From assembly GCA_964420285.1 (NCBI GenBank), contig CAYQTE010000011.1:1-64000 (forward strand): a stretch of DNA of 64,000 bases. The letters run 5' to 3'. Positions 51,411-60,191 of this stretch are shown piece after piece. The translations under genes were made by a program, and so were the position numbers. The DNA is from CAYQTE01 sp964420285. Its GTDB lineage: Bacteria > Planctomycetota > Phycisphaerae > Tepidisphaerales > Tepidisphaeraceae. Under the pieces are notes generated by a model. The model did no database searches. It had not been told where the DNA came from and saw only the letters and a program-made list of their open reading frames with translations. Positions within the stretch are counted from its first letter, which is position 1. The number at the start of each line of letters is the position of its first letter.

Positions 51411-54400
51411 TCGCCCCGCAATTGCCGGCTTGCCCGCGGCCCGCGCCACCGGCGGCGGCTCGCCGCGTTGTTCGCGGTCGTAGGCCTGGCGCAGCAGGTT
51501 TCGTAGCACCACAAGCAGCGTGTCCGGCTCCATAAATCCCGCCGGCATGCGCAAATACACCGTCTTTTCGTCGATGACGCGCAGCGATCCCGGCGCGCCG
51601 ATAAGTCCGATCTGTGCCCGCGCGGCGTCGCGAACGGTCAGCACAACGTCCGGCTCCTTGCGGATGATACTGTCGATGCCGAACAGACCCGACAGCAACC
51701 GCAACTCGGTCAGCGCCAGCAGCATCACTGTCGGCCGGGGCGGCGCGCCGAACGCCTCTTTCAGCGTCTCCTCGAGTTCCGTCAGCATGGCCGGGCTCGT
51801 GCAGCGCGTCAGGCGACGATAGACGTCCATGCGCTGGCGATCGGCCGGGATATATTGCCGAGAGATAAACGCCGAGACGCCAATATCGACATGCGCCTCG
51901 GGCTTGGCGGGCTTCGGTTCGTTCTTCAATTGCCGCGTCGCCTCTTCAAGAAGCTGGCAGTACATTTCGTAGCCGACGGCCTCGATGTGGCCGGATTGCT
52001 CCGAGCCCAGCAGATTTCCGGCGCCGCGGATTTCCAGGTCGCGCATGGCGATCTTGAATCCGGCACCAAGATGGCTGTATTCCTCAATCGCCTTAAGCCG
52101 CTTGGCCGCCACCGGCGTCACCGGTCGATCGGCCGGCAGGAGCAGATAGCAATACGCGCGGTTCTTGTATCGCCCGACCCGGCCGCGAAGCTGGTGCAGT
52201 TCGCTGAGGCCGAATCGGTCGGCGTTATTGATGAAGATCGTGTTGGCGTTGGGGATATCCAGGCCGCTTTCGATGATCGTCGTACAAACCAGGATGTCCG
52301 CCTCGTGATTGATGAACTTGAGCATGACGGCCTCAAGTTCGCCTTCGCCCATCTGCCCGTGGCCGATGAGAATTTTCGCGTCGGGGACGAGCTTGAGGAT
52401 TTCGTCGGCGGCTTCGACGATGCTGGCCACGCGATTGTGGACGAAATAAACCTGCCCGTCGCGGTTGAGTTCGCGCTCGATGGCGGACTTAACGCGCTGT
52501 TTGTCGTACGCCATTACCTCGGTCACGATGCTGCGGCGATCCTGCGGGGCGGTGGTCAGCGAACTGATGTCGCGCAGGCCGAGCATCGACAGGTGCAGCG
52601 TGCGCGGTATCGGCGTGGCCGACATGGTCAGCACATCGACGGTGCGGCGCATGCGTTTGAGCCGCTCTTTGTGCGTCACGCCGAATCGCTGCTCCTCGTC
52701 GATAATGACCAGGCCCAGATCGGCGAACTTGACATCCTTACTGAGCAGGCGATGCGTGCCGATGCAGATATCGACTTCGCCAGCGGCCAGCCGTTTGACG
52801 ACCTCTTTCTGCTTGGCAGCGGTTTTGAACCGCGAGATTGACTCGATCAGAAACGGATAATTCACCATGCGCTCTGTAAACGAGCGATGATGCTGCTCGG
52901 CCAGCACCGTGGTCGGAACCAGCACCGCAACCTGCTTGCCATATTCGATCGCCTTGAACGCCGCTCGCATCGCCAGTTCGGTTTTTCCGTATCCGACATC
53001 GCCGCACAGCAGCCGATCCATCGGCCGGGGCTTCTGCATGTCCTGCTTGATCTCCGCCGCGCCGGAAAGCTGATCGGCGGTGGGCTCGTATGGAAATTCG
53101 GCCTCAAATTCGCGTTGCCAGTCGGTGTCCGGCGGATAGCTGGTGCCGAGTTCGGCATTGCGGGCCGCCTGGATTTCGAGCAAATCCGCGGCCATGTCCA
53201 TGACCGCTTCGGAGACCTTGGCCTTTTGCCGCTCCCACGATCCGCTGCCGAGGCGCGAGAGCTGCGGATGGCCGTGGAATCCGCCGACGTATTTCTGGAT
53301 GAGATTGATCCGCGCCGCCGGCACGTGCAGCACGGCGTTGTCGGCGAAGCGCAGAGTCAGATATTCGTCCGATTTCCCCTCTTTGGCCAGGGTTTGCATG
53401 CCCGTGAATTTCGCTATGCCGTGCGCGACGTGAACGACATAATCGCCGACTTTCAAATCCAGAAACGAATCGACCGGGCGCGAGGCGATGACCTTTGTCA
53501 CCCGCCGCCGCTGCTGGTAGCGGTGGAACAATTCGTGATGCCCCAGCATCGCCAGCGGGCGAACCGCGGTGCCGTCAATCGCCGCGGGATTCCATACGAA
53601 CCCGCGATGCAGATAGCCGATGGGCGTATGAATTCGCTGGGAGAATCCCGGCCGGACCTGTTCCATCATCTCGGTGAAACGCTCGCGTTCACCGGCATTC
53701 TCGCAGAAGACCGTCACATCGTGGGCATTGGACAGTTCGTCCAGTTCGACCATCGCCTTCTTGGCGTCGGTCTCGAATCGTTGCAGCGATTCGATCGGCA
53801 GGCGGACGTGTACCGCCCCCTGCCCGATCAGATCGGTCACGATCGCCGGCGCCTGATCGAACTGGCTCAATTCCAGCCGCGTGAACGCCGCCGCGTGCTT
53901 CAGCACGGCCGCCAGCGGATAAATCCCGCGCTGCTCGGACAATCGATCCAGATAGCTCCGCGCCTGCTCGACGATTTCCAGCGGAGAAGAAAGTGCGACA
54001 ATCGTGTTCTCCGGCAGACAGGTGAACAAGCTCGTTGAGTCCGTCGAATCCGACAGTTGGCCCTTGATATCCACCAGCGTCACCGATTCCATCGGCTGGC
54101 CCGATGACAGCGTCTCAAGGTCAAAGCGCCGGATCGATTCGATCTGATCGTCGAAGAAATCGATCCGCACCGGCAGCCCGACGGTGGGATCGGCAGGATT
54201 GAACTCACCCGGCACATAGACATCGACGATTCCGCCGCGCACGGCGATGTCGCCGGGAACCTCGACCTGCTCCAGCCGGTTGTAGCCGCGCTCGGCCAGC
54301 CAGACGATCAGCTTCTGCTGATCCATTTTGGCCCCCTGGCGGAGCGTCAGGAGCAGGCGATCAAGCTGTTTGGGCGACGGCACCGACTGCATGAGCGATT

Positions 54401-54797
54401 GAATCGGCGCCACGAGCATGATCGGGCTGGCCGACGCCGCCGCCGGCTCGCGGCGCTGCCTGGTCAATTCGGAGACCAGCCGGATGCGATTGGAAACCTG
54501 CTCCTCACTGATCCGGCCGAGGCTGTTGCTGAGTTCCAGCGTCGGCACGACATCCGGCCGGACGCCGGCGAACAACTCGACGTCATCCGCCAGATCATCG
54601 GCCTCATCGAGATGGCCGCAGACCAGCAGAATCGGTCGGTGCAGCTCGCGATAAACCGCCGCGACCACGGCCGCCCCGCTGCTGCCCCACAGCCCGCTGG
54701 CGCTGGCGGCTCTGGCGCGTTGAAGATCATCCGCTAACTTTTTCAGCGTCGGCGCAGCAACAAGCCGCCCGACCGCGTCGGTTTCCGCTCCGCTCAT
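51405..54797 (-). CDS. mfd: Transcription-repair coupling factor Mfd
   Basis: Displaces stalled RNA polymerase and recruits UvrA. 1130 residues: UvrB-like N-terminal region (ILLVCGHLDEADDLADDVEL), RNA-polymerase-interacting domain (KVGDYVVHVAHGIAKFTGMQ), a RecG-like translocase with Walker A GDVGYGKTELAMRAAFKA, IIDEEQRFGVTHKER, and GRVGRYKNRAYCYLLL, then the TRCF C-terminal domain. ATG 54797 is chosen by homology; a longer frame to 54890 includes the promoter and repeats. A TACGAT box ends 8 bases before the ATG with no Shine-Dalgarno. The stop lies in a TTGTCACC repeat. Confidence 0.97.
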   Translation of the reverse strand: MSGAETDAVGRLVAAPTLKKLADDLQRARAASASGLWGSSGAAVVAAVYRELHRPILLVCGHLDEADDLADDVELFAGVRPDVVPTLELSNSLGRISEEQVSNRIRLVSELTRQRREPAAASASPIMLVAPIQSLMQSVPSPKQLDRLLLTLRQGAKMDQQKLIVWLAERGYNRLEQVEVPGDIAVRGGIVDVYVPGEFNPADPTVGLPVRIDFFDDQIESIRRFDLETLSSGQPMESVTLVDIKGQLSDSTDSTSLFTCLPENTIVALSSPLEIVEQARSYLDRLSEQRGIYPLAAVLKHAAAFTRLELSQFDQAPAIVTDLIGQGAVHVRLPIESLQRFETDAKKAMVELDELSNAHDVTVFCENAGERERFTEMMEQVRPGFSQRIHTPIGYLHRGFVWNPAAIDGTAVRPLAMLGHHELFHRYQQRRRVTKVIASRPVDSFLDLKVGDYVVHVAHGIAKFTGMQTLAKEGKSDEYLTLRFADNAVLHVPAARINLIQKYVGGFHGHPQLSRLGSGSWERQKAKVSEAVMDMAADLLEIQAARNAELGTSYPPDTDWQREFEAEFPYEPTADQLSGAAEIKQDMQKPRPMDRLLCGDVGYGKTELAMRAAFKAIEYGKQVAVLVPTTVLAEQHHRSFTERMVNYPFLIESISRFKTAAKQKEVVKRLAAGEVDICIGTHRLLSKDVKFADLGLVIIDEEQRFGVTHKERLKRMRRTVDVLTMSATPIPRTLHLSMLGLRDISSLTTAPQDRRSIVTEVMAYDKQRVKSAIERELNRDGQVYFVHNRVASIVEAADEILKLVPDAKILIGHGQMGEGELEAVMLKFINHEADILVCTTIIESGLDIPNANTIFINNADRFGLSELHQLRGRVGRYKNRAYCYLLLPADRPVTPVAAKRLKAIEEYSHLGAGFKIAMRDLEIRGAGNLLGSEQSGHIEAVGYEMYCQLLEEATRQLKNEPKPAKPEAHVDIGVSAFISRQYIPADRQRMDVYRRLTRCTSPAMLTELEETLKEAFGAPPRPTVMLLALTELRLLSGLFGIDSIIRKEPDVVLTVRDAARAQIGLIGAPGSLRVIDEKTVYLRMPAGFMEPDTLLVVLRNLLRQAYDREQRGEPPPVARAAGKPAIAGRR

Positions 54798-54805
54798 ATC
54801 GATCC

Positions 54806-54834
54806 ATCGTAGACGTCGCGGCGGGCGGCGTAAA
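54806..54834 (-). promoter_or_regulatory. Putative mfd promoter
   Basis: Minus strand: TTTACG (54829-54834), a 17-base spacer and TACGAT (54806-54811), ending 8 bases before the mfd ATG. Leaderless-type arrangement. Confidence 0.4.
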
Positions 54835-54875
54835 GATGGACGCCGGACTCGAGCGCACACATTGAAGATGGCTAT

Positions 54876-54904
54876 TTGTCCCCGCCCCACCAGCAGGATA
54901 GACT
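54876..54904 (+). promoter_or_regulatory. Putative promoter of the PDZ lipoprotein gene
   Basis: TTGTCC (54876-54881), a 17-base spacer and TAGACT (54899-54904), ending 8 bases before ATG 54913. No Shine-Dalgarno. It is divergent from the mfd promoter within a 115-base intergenic region. Confidence 0.4.
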
Positions 54905-54912
54905 AGCGCCTG

Positions 54913-55506
54913 ATGGATCGCCCACCGCGCCTGGTGTTGCGCTTGGCATTCGTACTGGTATTGGCGGCTTGCTCGCCGCAGGGGGAACCATCGCCGCGGC
55001 AACTTCCGCCGGCCACCGCACCGGTCTCAATTCAAACTCCGACGCAGGGCGGGCCAGTGACTCCGCCGGCCGAGTCGGTGAATCCGGCGACCGCGCCCTC
55101 TTTGCCGTTGGCATCCGCGACGGCGCCCGCGCCACAAATCGAACAGGCGTCGCCCATGAGCACGCCGCCGCCTACGCCGACGACGTTGGCGACCACGATT
55201 CCCGCTCCAGTCCCGGATAACACGCGTGCGTACCTCGGGATTGTTCCGGATCCCACCGCGCGGGCATCAACCGTCGGCGTGCTCATTCAGGGCACGCAGC
55301 CCGATTCGCCGGCGGAAGCGGCCGGGCTGCGGGCTGCCGATCTCATCATTGAAATCGACGGCCGGCCCATTGCTAATCTCGATCGGCTCGGGCAGGTGCT
55401 CGATCAGTCACGTGCTGGTCAGTCAATGACGATCACGGTACTGCGTGGTGTTACGAGAATGAATTTAACCGCCAAGCTCGCCCGGCCGCCGGATGCGGAG
55501 CGTTGA
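54913..55506 (+). CDS. PDZ-domain lipoprotein
   Basis: 197 residues. N-terminal lipoprotein signal LVLRLAFVLVLAACSPQG with the lipobox LAAC, a Pro/Thr/Ala-rich linker of about 80 residues, and a C-terminal PDZ domain (AYLGIVPDPTARASTVGVLI, SPAEAAGLRAADLIIEIDGR, MTITVLRGVTRMNLTAKL). There is no protease domain, so it may be an adaptor or substrate sensor in the envelope, like the PDZ parts of HtrA or C-terminal proteases without their catalytic half. Followed by the chelatase-like gene after 21 bases. Confidence 0.75.
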   Translation: MDRPPRLVLRLAFVLVLAACSPQGEPSPRQLPPATAPVSIQTPTQGGPVTPPAESVNPATAPSLPLASATAPAPQIEQASPMSTPPPTPTTLATTIPAPVPDNTRAYLGIVPDPTARASTVGVLIQGTQPDSPAEAAGLRAADLIIEIDGRPIANLDRLGQVLDQSRAGQSMTITVLRGVTRMNLTAKLARPPDAER

Positions 55507-55527
55507 CCGGAAAAATCGGAGAGACTC

Positions 55528-55971
55528 ATGGCCACCGGCATCATCATCGTGGATCACGGCTCGCGTCGGCAGGAGAGCAACGATCTGCTCGAGGAAGTCG
55601 CCAAGGCGTTTGCGGCCCGGTTTGCCGGGCGCTACACGGTCGTCGAGCCGGCCCACATGGAGATTGCCGAGCCGACCATCGCCACGGCCTACGCCCGCTG
55701 CGTCAGCCGTGGGGCAACCACCGTCATCGTCTGTCCCTATTTTCTGGGGCCGGGGAAACACTGGACCACCGACATCCCCCACCTGACCGCGCAGGCCGCG
55801 GCGAATCATCCCGGCACGCGATTCCATGTGACGCGGACACTCGGCATCGACGATCTGATGCTTCAGTTGATCGACAAGCGCATCGCCGCGTGTTTGGATG
55901 ATGATTTGGAATGCGATTATTGCAGGGAGAGGAAGCAGGGGAGCGGGGGAGAAGGGGAGCCGGGGAGATAG
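55528..55971 (+). CDS. CbiX/SirB-like sirohydrochlorin chelatase
   Basis: 147 residues, the short single-domain form. GIIIVDHGSRRQESNDLLEE is the family start with the metal-site His; PAHMEIAEPTIATAYARCVS and TVIVCPYFLGPGKHWTTDIP carry the second conserved region. The expected domain ends near residue 125. The final Glu/Gly/Arg-rich tail (RERKQGSGGEGEPGR) is encoded by the G-rich repeat at 55923 and is probably an accidental extension. Inserts Co2+ or Fe2+ into a tetrapyrrole in characterised members. GGAGA stands 7 bases before the ATG. No other tetrapyrrole gene is close. Confidence 0.85.
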   Translation: MATGIIIVDHGSRRQESNDLLEEVAKAFAARFAGRYTVVEPAHMEIAEPTIATAYARCVSRGATTVIVCPYFLGPGKHWTTDIPHLTAQAAANHPGTRFHVTRTLGIDDLMLQLIDKRIAACLDDDLECDYCRERKQGSGGEGEPGR

Positions 55972-56021
55972 CGAGCCGGGATTTCGCCCTTGCTCCCCCG
56001 CTCCCCTGCTCCTCCGCTTCT
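55923..56021. repeat. Inverted GGGGAGCGGGGGAG repeat
   Basis: CAGGGAGAGGAAGCAGGGGA, GCGGGGGAGAAGGGGAGCC (55923-55962) pair with CTTGCTCCCCCGCTCCCCTG and CTCCTCCGC (55989-56017) around a short centre. It spans the end of the chelatase gene and reaches 6 bases from the next stop codon. Same family as the insert in astB. Confidence 0.7.
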
Positions 56022-56026
56022 GCAAT

Positions 56027-57493
56027 TCAATCCCCATCGTTGCCGGCGGATTTGGCGCCGGCCATGGCGACGGCCCCCTCGACCTTCGGCGCATCGACCC
56101 AGCCTTCCATGATGTTCGAGTCCATGGCGGGGACGAATGCACGGCCGATGCCGGCTTTGATGAGCCTGGCGGCGAATCCGTCGGCCTGGTCGGCTTCGCC
56201 ATGCACCACGTACGCTTCCGTCGAGGCATTCAGCGATGGTGTCAGGAAGCGAAGCAATTCTCCCCCGTCGGCGTGGGCGCTGAGGCCGTGAATTGTCTGC
56301 ACCTGACATTTGACGTCGTACCAGCGGTCGAAAATCCGGACGTGCTTCTGGCCGTCGGCCAGGCGTCGGCCCAGCGTCTGCGGGGCGATCCATCCGACGA
56401 ACACGACCAGATCGTAGGGGCGATCGACGCTGATGCTCAGGTGGTGCAGCACGCGGCCGAATTCGCAGGTCGGGCTTGACGCGATGATGACGCATGGGCC
56501 GGTCTGCGTATTGATCTTCTTGGAATCTTCCGGCGTACTGGCAAAGGTGACGTTGGCGAGGCTGAAGAGATCGCCGTCGCCGATCATGGCGCGGGTCTGG
56601 TCGTCGTAGTAATCGCGGAACTGGCTGTGTATGTGGCTGACCTCGACGCCCATCGGCGAATCGATGAAGATGGGGATCTGCGGAATGCTCTTTTCGCTGA
56701 TGAATTTTTCCATGTACCAGAGAACTGTCTGCGTGCGCCCCACCGCGAAGCTGGGCACGATCAAGCGGCTCTTGCGCCCGATGCAATAGCGAACCGCCTC
56801 GAGGAATTGGGGCTCGACATCCTTCATCGGCCCGTGCGTCGCCAGGCCGTAGGTGCTTTCCGTGATGACCGAATCCACGACCCGCCCGACCGGCTGGGGA
56901 TCGCGAAGGATGGGGGCGTCGTATCGGCCGATGTCGCCGGTAAACAGCAGCGTGCGGGGAGTGGAACCTTCGGTCCATTCCAGCAGCACCCAGGCCGAGC
57001 CCAGGATGTGGCCGGCATCGCCGAACGTAAATTTCACGCCGCGGCCGATATCGGTCGGCTTGTTGTAATCGACGGTCCGCATGAGGTTCAGAACCGGCGG
57101 CACGTCCTTGGGCAAATACAGCGGTGCGTCGGCCGGCTTGTCGCCGGGGCGGATATGGCGGGAAAGATAGTCCGAGTCCTCGGCCTGAATCTTGGCCGAA
57201 TCGACGAGCACGATCCGCGCCACCGCCGCGGTGGGAGGTGTGCAGTAGATCGGGCCCCTGAACCCCGCCAGCACGGCCATGGGCAGCCGGCCGCAATGAT
57301 CGAGATGGCCGTGCGACAGAATGATCGCGTCGATGTGGCGCGGATCGTCGACCAGATCGGTGTTGACACGGCGGGCCATATCGCGGGAACCCTGATAAAG
57401 GCCCAGGTCCAGCAGAATGCGCAGACCATTGATCTGAAGCACATGACACGAGCCGGTGACGGTGCGGTCGGCGCCGCGAAATTGGATTTGCAT
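56027..57493 (-). CDS. Beta-CASP metallo-beta-lactamase (RNA-processing type)
   Basis: 488 residues. N-terminal metallo-beta-lactamase with the metal motif LSHGHLDHCGRLP (HxHxDHxG), FGDAGHILGSAWVLLE for a further His, and LLFTGDIGRYDAPIL. The beta-CASP part has ESTYGLATHG, VPSFAVGRTQTVLWYMEKFI, IPIFIDSPMGVEVS, and the C-terminal IHGLSAHADGGELLRFL His motif. This layout matches CPSF73/Ysh1-like RNA endo- or exonucleases widespread in bacteria. Active in the cytosol on RNA. A TACAAT box ends 9 bases before ATG 57493 and no Shine-Dalgarno is seen. Confidence 0.9.
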   Translation of the reverse strand: MQIQFRGADRTVTGSCHVLQINGLRILLDLGLYQGSRDMARRVNTDLVDDPRHIDAIILSHGHLDHCGRLPMAVLAGFRGPIYCTPPTAAVARIVLVDSAKIQAEDSDYLSRHIRPGDKPADAPLYLPKDVPPVLNLMRTVDYNKPTDIGRGVKFTFGDAGHILGSAWVLLEWTEGSTPRTLLFTGDIGRYDAPILRDPQPVGRVVDSVITESTYGLATHGPMKDVEPQFLEAVRYCIGRKSRLIVPSFAVGRTQTVLWYMEKFISEKSIPQIPIFIDSPMGVEVSHIHSQFRDYYDDQTRAMIGDGDLFSLANVTFASTPEDSKKINTQTGPCVIIASSPTCEFGRVLHHLSISVDRPYDLVVFVGWIAPQTLGRRLADGQKHVRIFDRWYDVKCQVQTIHGLSAHADGGELLRFLTPSLNASTEAYVVHGEADQADGFAARLIKAGIGRAFVPAMDSNIMEGWVDAPKVEGAVAMAGAKSAGNDGD

Positions 57494-57502
57494 TGAGAGC
57501 GG

Positions 57503-57531
57503 ATTGTACGGCGCGGGCGTCGCTTAGGGAA
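57503..57531 (-). promoter_or_regulatory. Putative promoter of the beta-CASP gene
   Basis: Minus strand: TACAAT (57503-57508), ending 9 bases before the ATG at 57493. The -35 candidate is weak (TTCCCT at 57526-57531). Confidence 0.35.
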
Positions 57532-57564
57532 ACGACACCTTGCTGGCCCGCCGGATATTCTGAA

Positions 57565-57645
57565 AAGGTGACAAGGTGAGGGGGTGACAAGGTGAAAAAG
57601 AACGCAGGGCGGTCACCTGGTCACCAAGTCGTCATGTCATCCTGC
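57565..57645. repeat. TTGTCACC repeat block, both orientations
   Basis: AAGGTGACAAGGTGAGGGGG then TGACAAGGTGAAAAAG, followed by GGTCACCTGGTCACCAAGTC and GTCATGTCAT. The two halves are inverted relative to each other and could pair, between the beta-CASP gene and the end of the exported operon. Confidence 0.6.
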
Positions 57646-57649
57646 ATCC

Positions 57650-58861
57650 TCACGGCACGGGAATATCCGCGAAACTGAAATGCAGTTCGATCGGCTTGAC
57701 GGCGACGGGAATGTCCACGATGGCGGCTGTCGGCGGGTTTTTCGCGGCCGGTGCCGGTTTGCCCGCCGGTTGCTGGGGGCGGGTAAATGTGCGCTGGATC
57801 GTCACGTGATCGTCCTGAGAATCGCCGTCGTTGCGGTTGGTGTCCGTGGTCCACGGGGCGCCGGCATCGTCGACGACGCGGACGCGGCTGGCCGACAGAA
57901 ACGCGGCCATATCCTGCCACGTTTCCGGCTTGATCGATCCGCGATCGAACCGCACCTCGATCTTTGGCTCATCGTTTGAGCCGGACCAGGTGACCTTGCA
58001 ATTCACGGTCCCGGTCGATTCGGTCTTCTCCTGGCCAAACGGAAACCGGAACGTCCGCGTTTCCTGGGCGACCCAGGCGCGAACCTTGACGCTCATGCGG
58101 GCCACGCGCCGGCCGGCCGACGGAGGCACATTCATGTCGATCGTCAATGGCCAGAAGATGCTGGACGCCGACAGGCCGCAGGGATTGTCATTGAACGCTC
58201 GCGGCGGTTGCGGATCGTCCCCGCGCGGCACGAGCGACAGTCCGTTTTCGTCGACGGCGAGAGTGGGCGCGATCGTGCGATCCATATACAGCACGCCCAG
58301 CCGCGGCTCGAAAGCCAGATGGGCTTCGAGCGTAGCCTGACGGACGGGCGCACTCGGGCCGGTAAATCCGATAGTGCGGTCCCATCGGTTAAGGCACAGG
58401 ACAAACGCGCCGTCAATCGATCGCATGCCCGACAGCGCATCGCCCGGCGCACCGGCGGCCGGCAGGCCGATCGCGGCGCTGGACAGGTCGATCCCCCTGG
58501 ATTGATCGAGGATCGGCAGCATGACGTTCCAATAGGGCTGATCATCGGCATCGACGGTGATCGTCGGCTCCTTGGCCGCGGCGGCGCCGGTTGGATTGCC
58601 GATTCCGCTGGCGGCGGCCAGTTGCGCAAAGGCCATCGTGCGGGGAACGCTGGCGATGTGAAGTGTGACGCGCGTGGCGGCCGGATCGGACTGCGACAGC
58701 ATCGGCCGGGTCGCGGGCGCCGTTGCCGCCCCATGGGCCGCCTCCGTCGCCGGCTCGGTGGCCGCAGGCTGGGCCGTGGCCCAGCGCGGCGCCGCCAGGC
58801 ACATCGCGGCGATCAGGCCGAGCAGCAGCGGGCTCAGGCGCAGGGTCACATTTTTCATCAT
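57650..58861 (-). CDS. Exported protein with secretin-N-like segment, distal paralogue
   Basis: 403 residues with a signal peptide (SPLLLGLIAAMCLAAPRWAT). After an Ala/Thr/Pro linker comes RVTLHIASVPRTMAFAQLAA then ASGIGNP and TITVDADDQPYWNVMLPILD, which looks like a short secretin/TonB N-terminal (STN) alpha-beta module. The rest is beta-rich with no recognised domain and ends FSFADIPVP. It shares layout, the STN-like motif and its ending (FRDVPLP) with the gene directly upstream. ATG 58861 has GAGAGG 9 bases upstream; that gene's stop is 13 bases away. Function unknown. Confidence 0.65.
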   Translation of the reverse strand: MMKNVTLRLSPLLLGLIAAMCLAAPRWATAQPAATEPATEAAHGAATAPATRPMLSQSDPAATRVTLHIASVPRTMAFAQLAAASGIGNPTGAAAAKEPTITVDADDQPYWNVMLPILDQSRGIDLSSAAIGLPAAGAPGDALSGMRSIDGAFVLCLNRWDRTIGFTGPSAPVRQATLEAHLAFEPRLGVLYMDRTIAPTLAVDENGLSLVPRGDDPQPPRAFNDNPCGLSASSIFWPLTIDMNVPPSAGRRVARMSVKVRAWVAQETRTFRFPFGQEKTESTGTVNCKVTWSGSNDEPKIEVRFDRGSIKPETWQDMAAFLSASRVRVVDDAGAPWTTDTNRNDGDSQDDHVTIQRTFTRPQQPAGKPAPAAKNPPTAAIVDIPVAVKPIELHFSFADIPVP

Positions 58862-58874
58862 GCCCAACATCCTC

Positions 58875-60191
58875 TCACGGCAGCGGCACATCGCGAAATT
58901 CCATCGGGACGTGAATCTTGTCCGCGCCCAGGGGCACATCAATCCGCAGCGGGCCGGGAGCGCCTCGCTGCATGTTCGTCCACTGATAGGTGATTTTCAT
59001 CACCGGCGGCTTGGCCTTGGCATCCGCCTGCGCCTGGATCGATGTCGGCACGCCCCAGCCGTCGATCCAAACGTGACCTCGCCGCAGCAGCGGCGAGAGC
59101 GTCGGCCAGTCGAGCGTCGCGCCGGCCTTCTGCGAATACACCACCACCACGGTCAATTGAGTGTTCAATTGCGTCGGCTCGGTCGGCCGCGTGACGCTCT
59201 GGATCAAGGCGTCGATCCCGCCGTTTGAGAATGTTGAACCGGCCGCCTTGACGGCATCGGGGACGCTGATCGGCGCCGTGGCTGTCCCGACAGTCCAGGT
59301 GGTATCTGCGGCCAGGCGCCTGATCCACCGGCCGTGATCCGCCGGCAAGGTCACCTGGAGATTGCGTCGCCAATTGCCCGCCTGATTGGCTGAGGCCGGC
59401 GACTTGAGCAGCGACACCCCGCGTTCGTCCACCATCTCGGTGACGTCGATCTTCGTGGGCGTAGCCAGGACCATGACCTTGGGCTCGGCGTGCAGATTGA
59501 TCGAGAGGGAGATGCTGTCATCCGCCGTGCCATCGGGCCGAAGCGCGCCGGTCTGATCGATGCGGACCAGATCGAAGGCGAAAGCGCCGGCCACCGACCA
59601 GATTCCCGGCCGGCGATCGGCCGCGCCCTGCCCCAGCAAAATCCGCGGCGAGCCGTCCACGGGCGCGGCGGTGCGCGCTCCGCCGGAGGGTTCCTCGGTC
59701 AGCATGTTCAAGTTGCTCTGTGTACACAACCTCAGCACCGCCTCGCTGAGCGGAATCGAATCGCCGTCGAGTGTCACGACGGGACGCACCGCCATCGGCC
59801 GGGTCAGCAGATTGGTCGGCGAGACGTCAAGCCGCACTCGCGACTGCGCGGTGATCGCCGCCATGGCCTGATCGAGCGGAACCTGCGCCAGGTGAATCGA
59901 CACGCGTGTAGCGCCAAGACGCGGCTGATCCGACCATTGGGCAACGGGAATTTCAAGTCCGGTGCGAAAATACGTCGTCTGCGGTATGGCAATCCGCGCG
60001 GTCCCGCGGTCCCAGACATCGCGCAGCCGAATTTCGCGCGGATCGACGGTGGCGCTGGCCCTGTCGACGCCGGCATTCAGGGGCAGGGGTTTGCCGGCCA
60101 GCACGATTTCATGCGCCGTCACCATCGCGCCGATCCAGATGAGATTGGCAACCACGATGGCCGAGATGATGTTCTGCCGGCGCGCGGTCAT
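58875..60191 (-). CDS. Membrane-anchored protein with secretin-N-like segment, proximal paralogue
   Basis: 438 residues. A membrane anchor or uncleaved signal (IISAIVVANLIWIGAMVTA) is followed by RVSIHLAQVPLDQAMAAITA then QSRVRLDVSP, an STN-like module, then TLDGDSIPLSEAVLRLCTQS resembling its second half. The beta-rich C-terminal part (MKITYQWTNMQRGAPGPLRI) ends FRDVPLP. Its ATG overlaps the stop of the propeller gene upstream (ATGA at 60188-60191), so the two are translationally coupled. No enzyme motif. Likely acts on the outer face of the inner membrane. Confidence 0.65.
   Translation of the reverse strand: MTARRQNIISAIVVANLIWIGAMVTAHEIVLAGKPLPLNAGVDRASATVDPREIRLRDVWDRGTARIAIPQTTYFRTGLEIPVAQWSDQPRLGATRVSIHLAQVPLDQAMAAITAQSRVRLDVSPTNLLTRPMAVRPVVTLDGDSIPLSEAVLRLCTQSNLNMLTEEPSGGARTAAPVDGSPRILLGQGAADRRPGIWSVAGAFAFDLVRIDQTGALRPDGTADDSISLSINLHAEPKVMVLATPTKIDVTEMVDERGVSLLKSPASANQAGNWRRNLQVTLPADHGRWIRRLAADTTWTVGTATAPISVPDAVKAAGSTFSNGGIDALIQSVTRPTEPTQLNTQLTVVVVYSQKAGATLDWPTLSPLLRRGHVWIDGWGVPTSIQAQADAKAKPPVMKITYQWTNMQRGAPGPLRIDVPLGADKIHVPMEFRDVPLP

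Noticed and set aside
54913..55506. HtrA-type protease
   Set aside because: Only the PDZ domain is present; there is no trypsin-like domain with a His-Asp-Ser triad.
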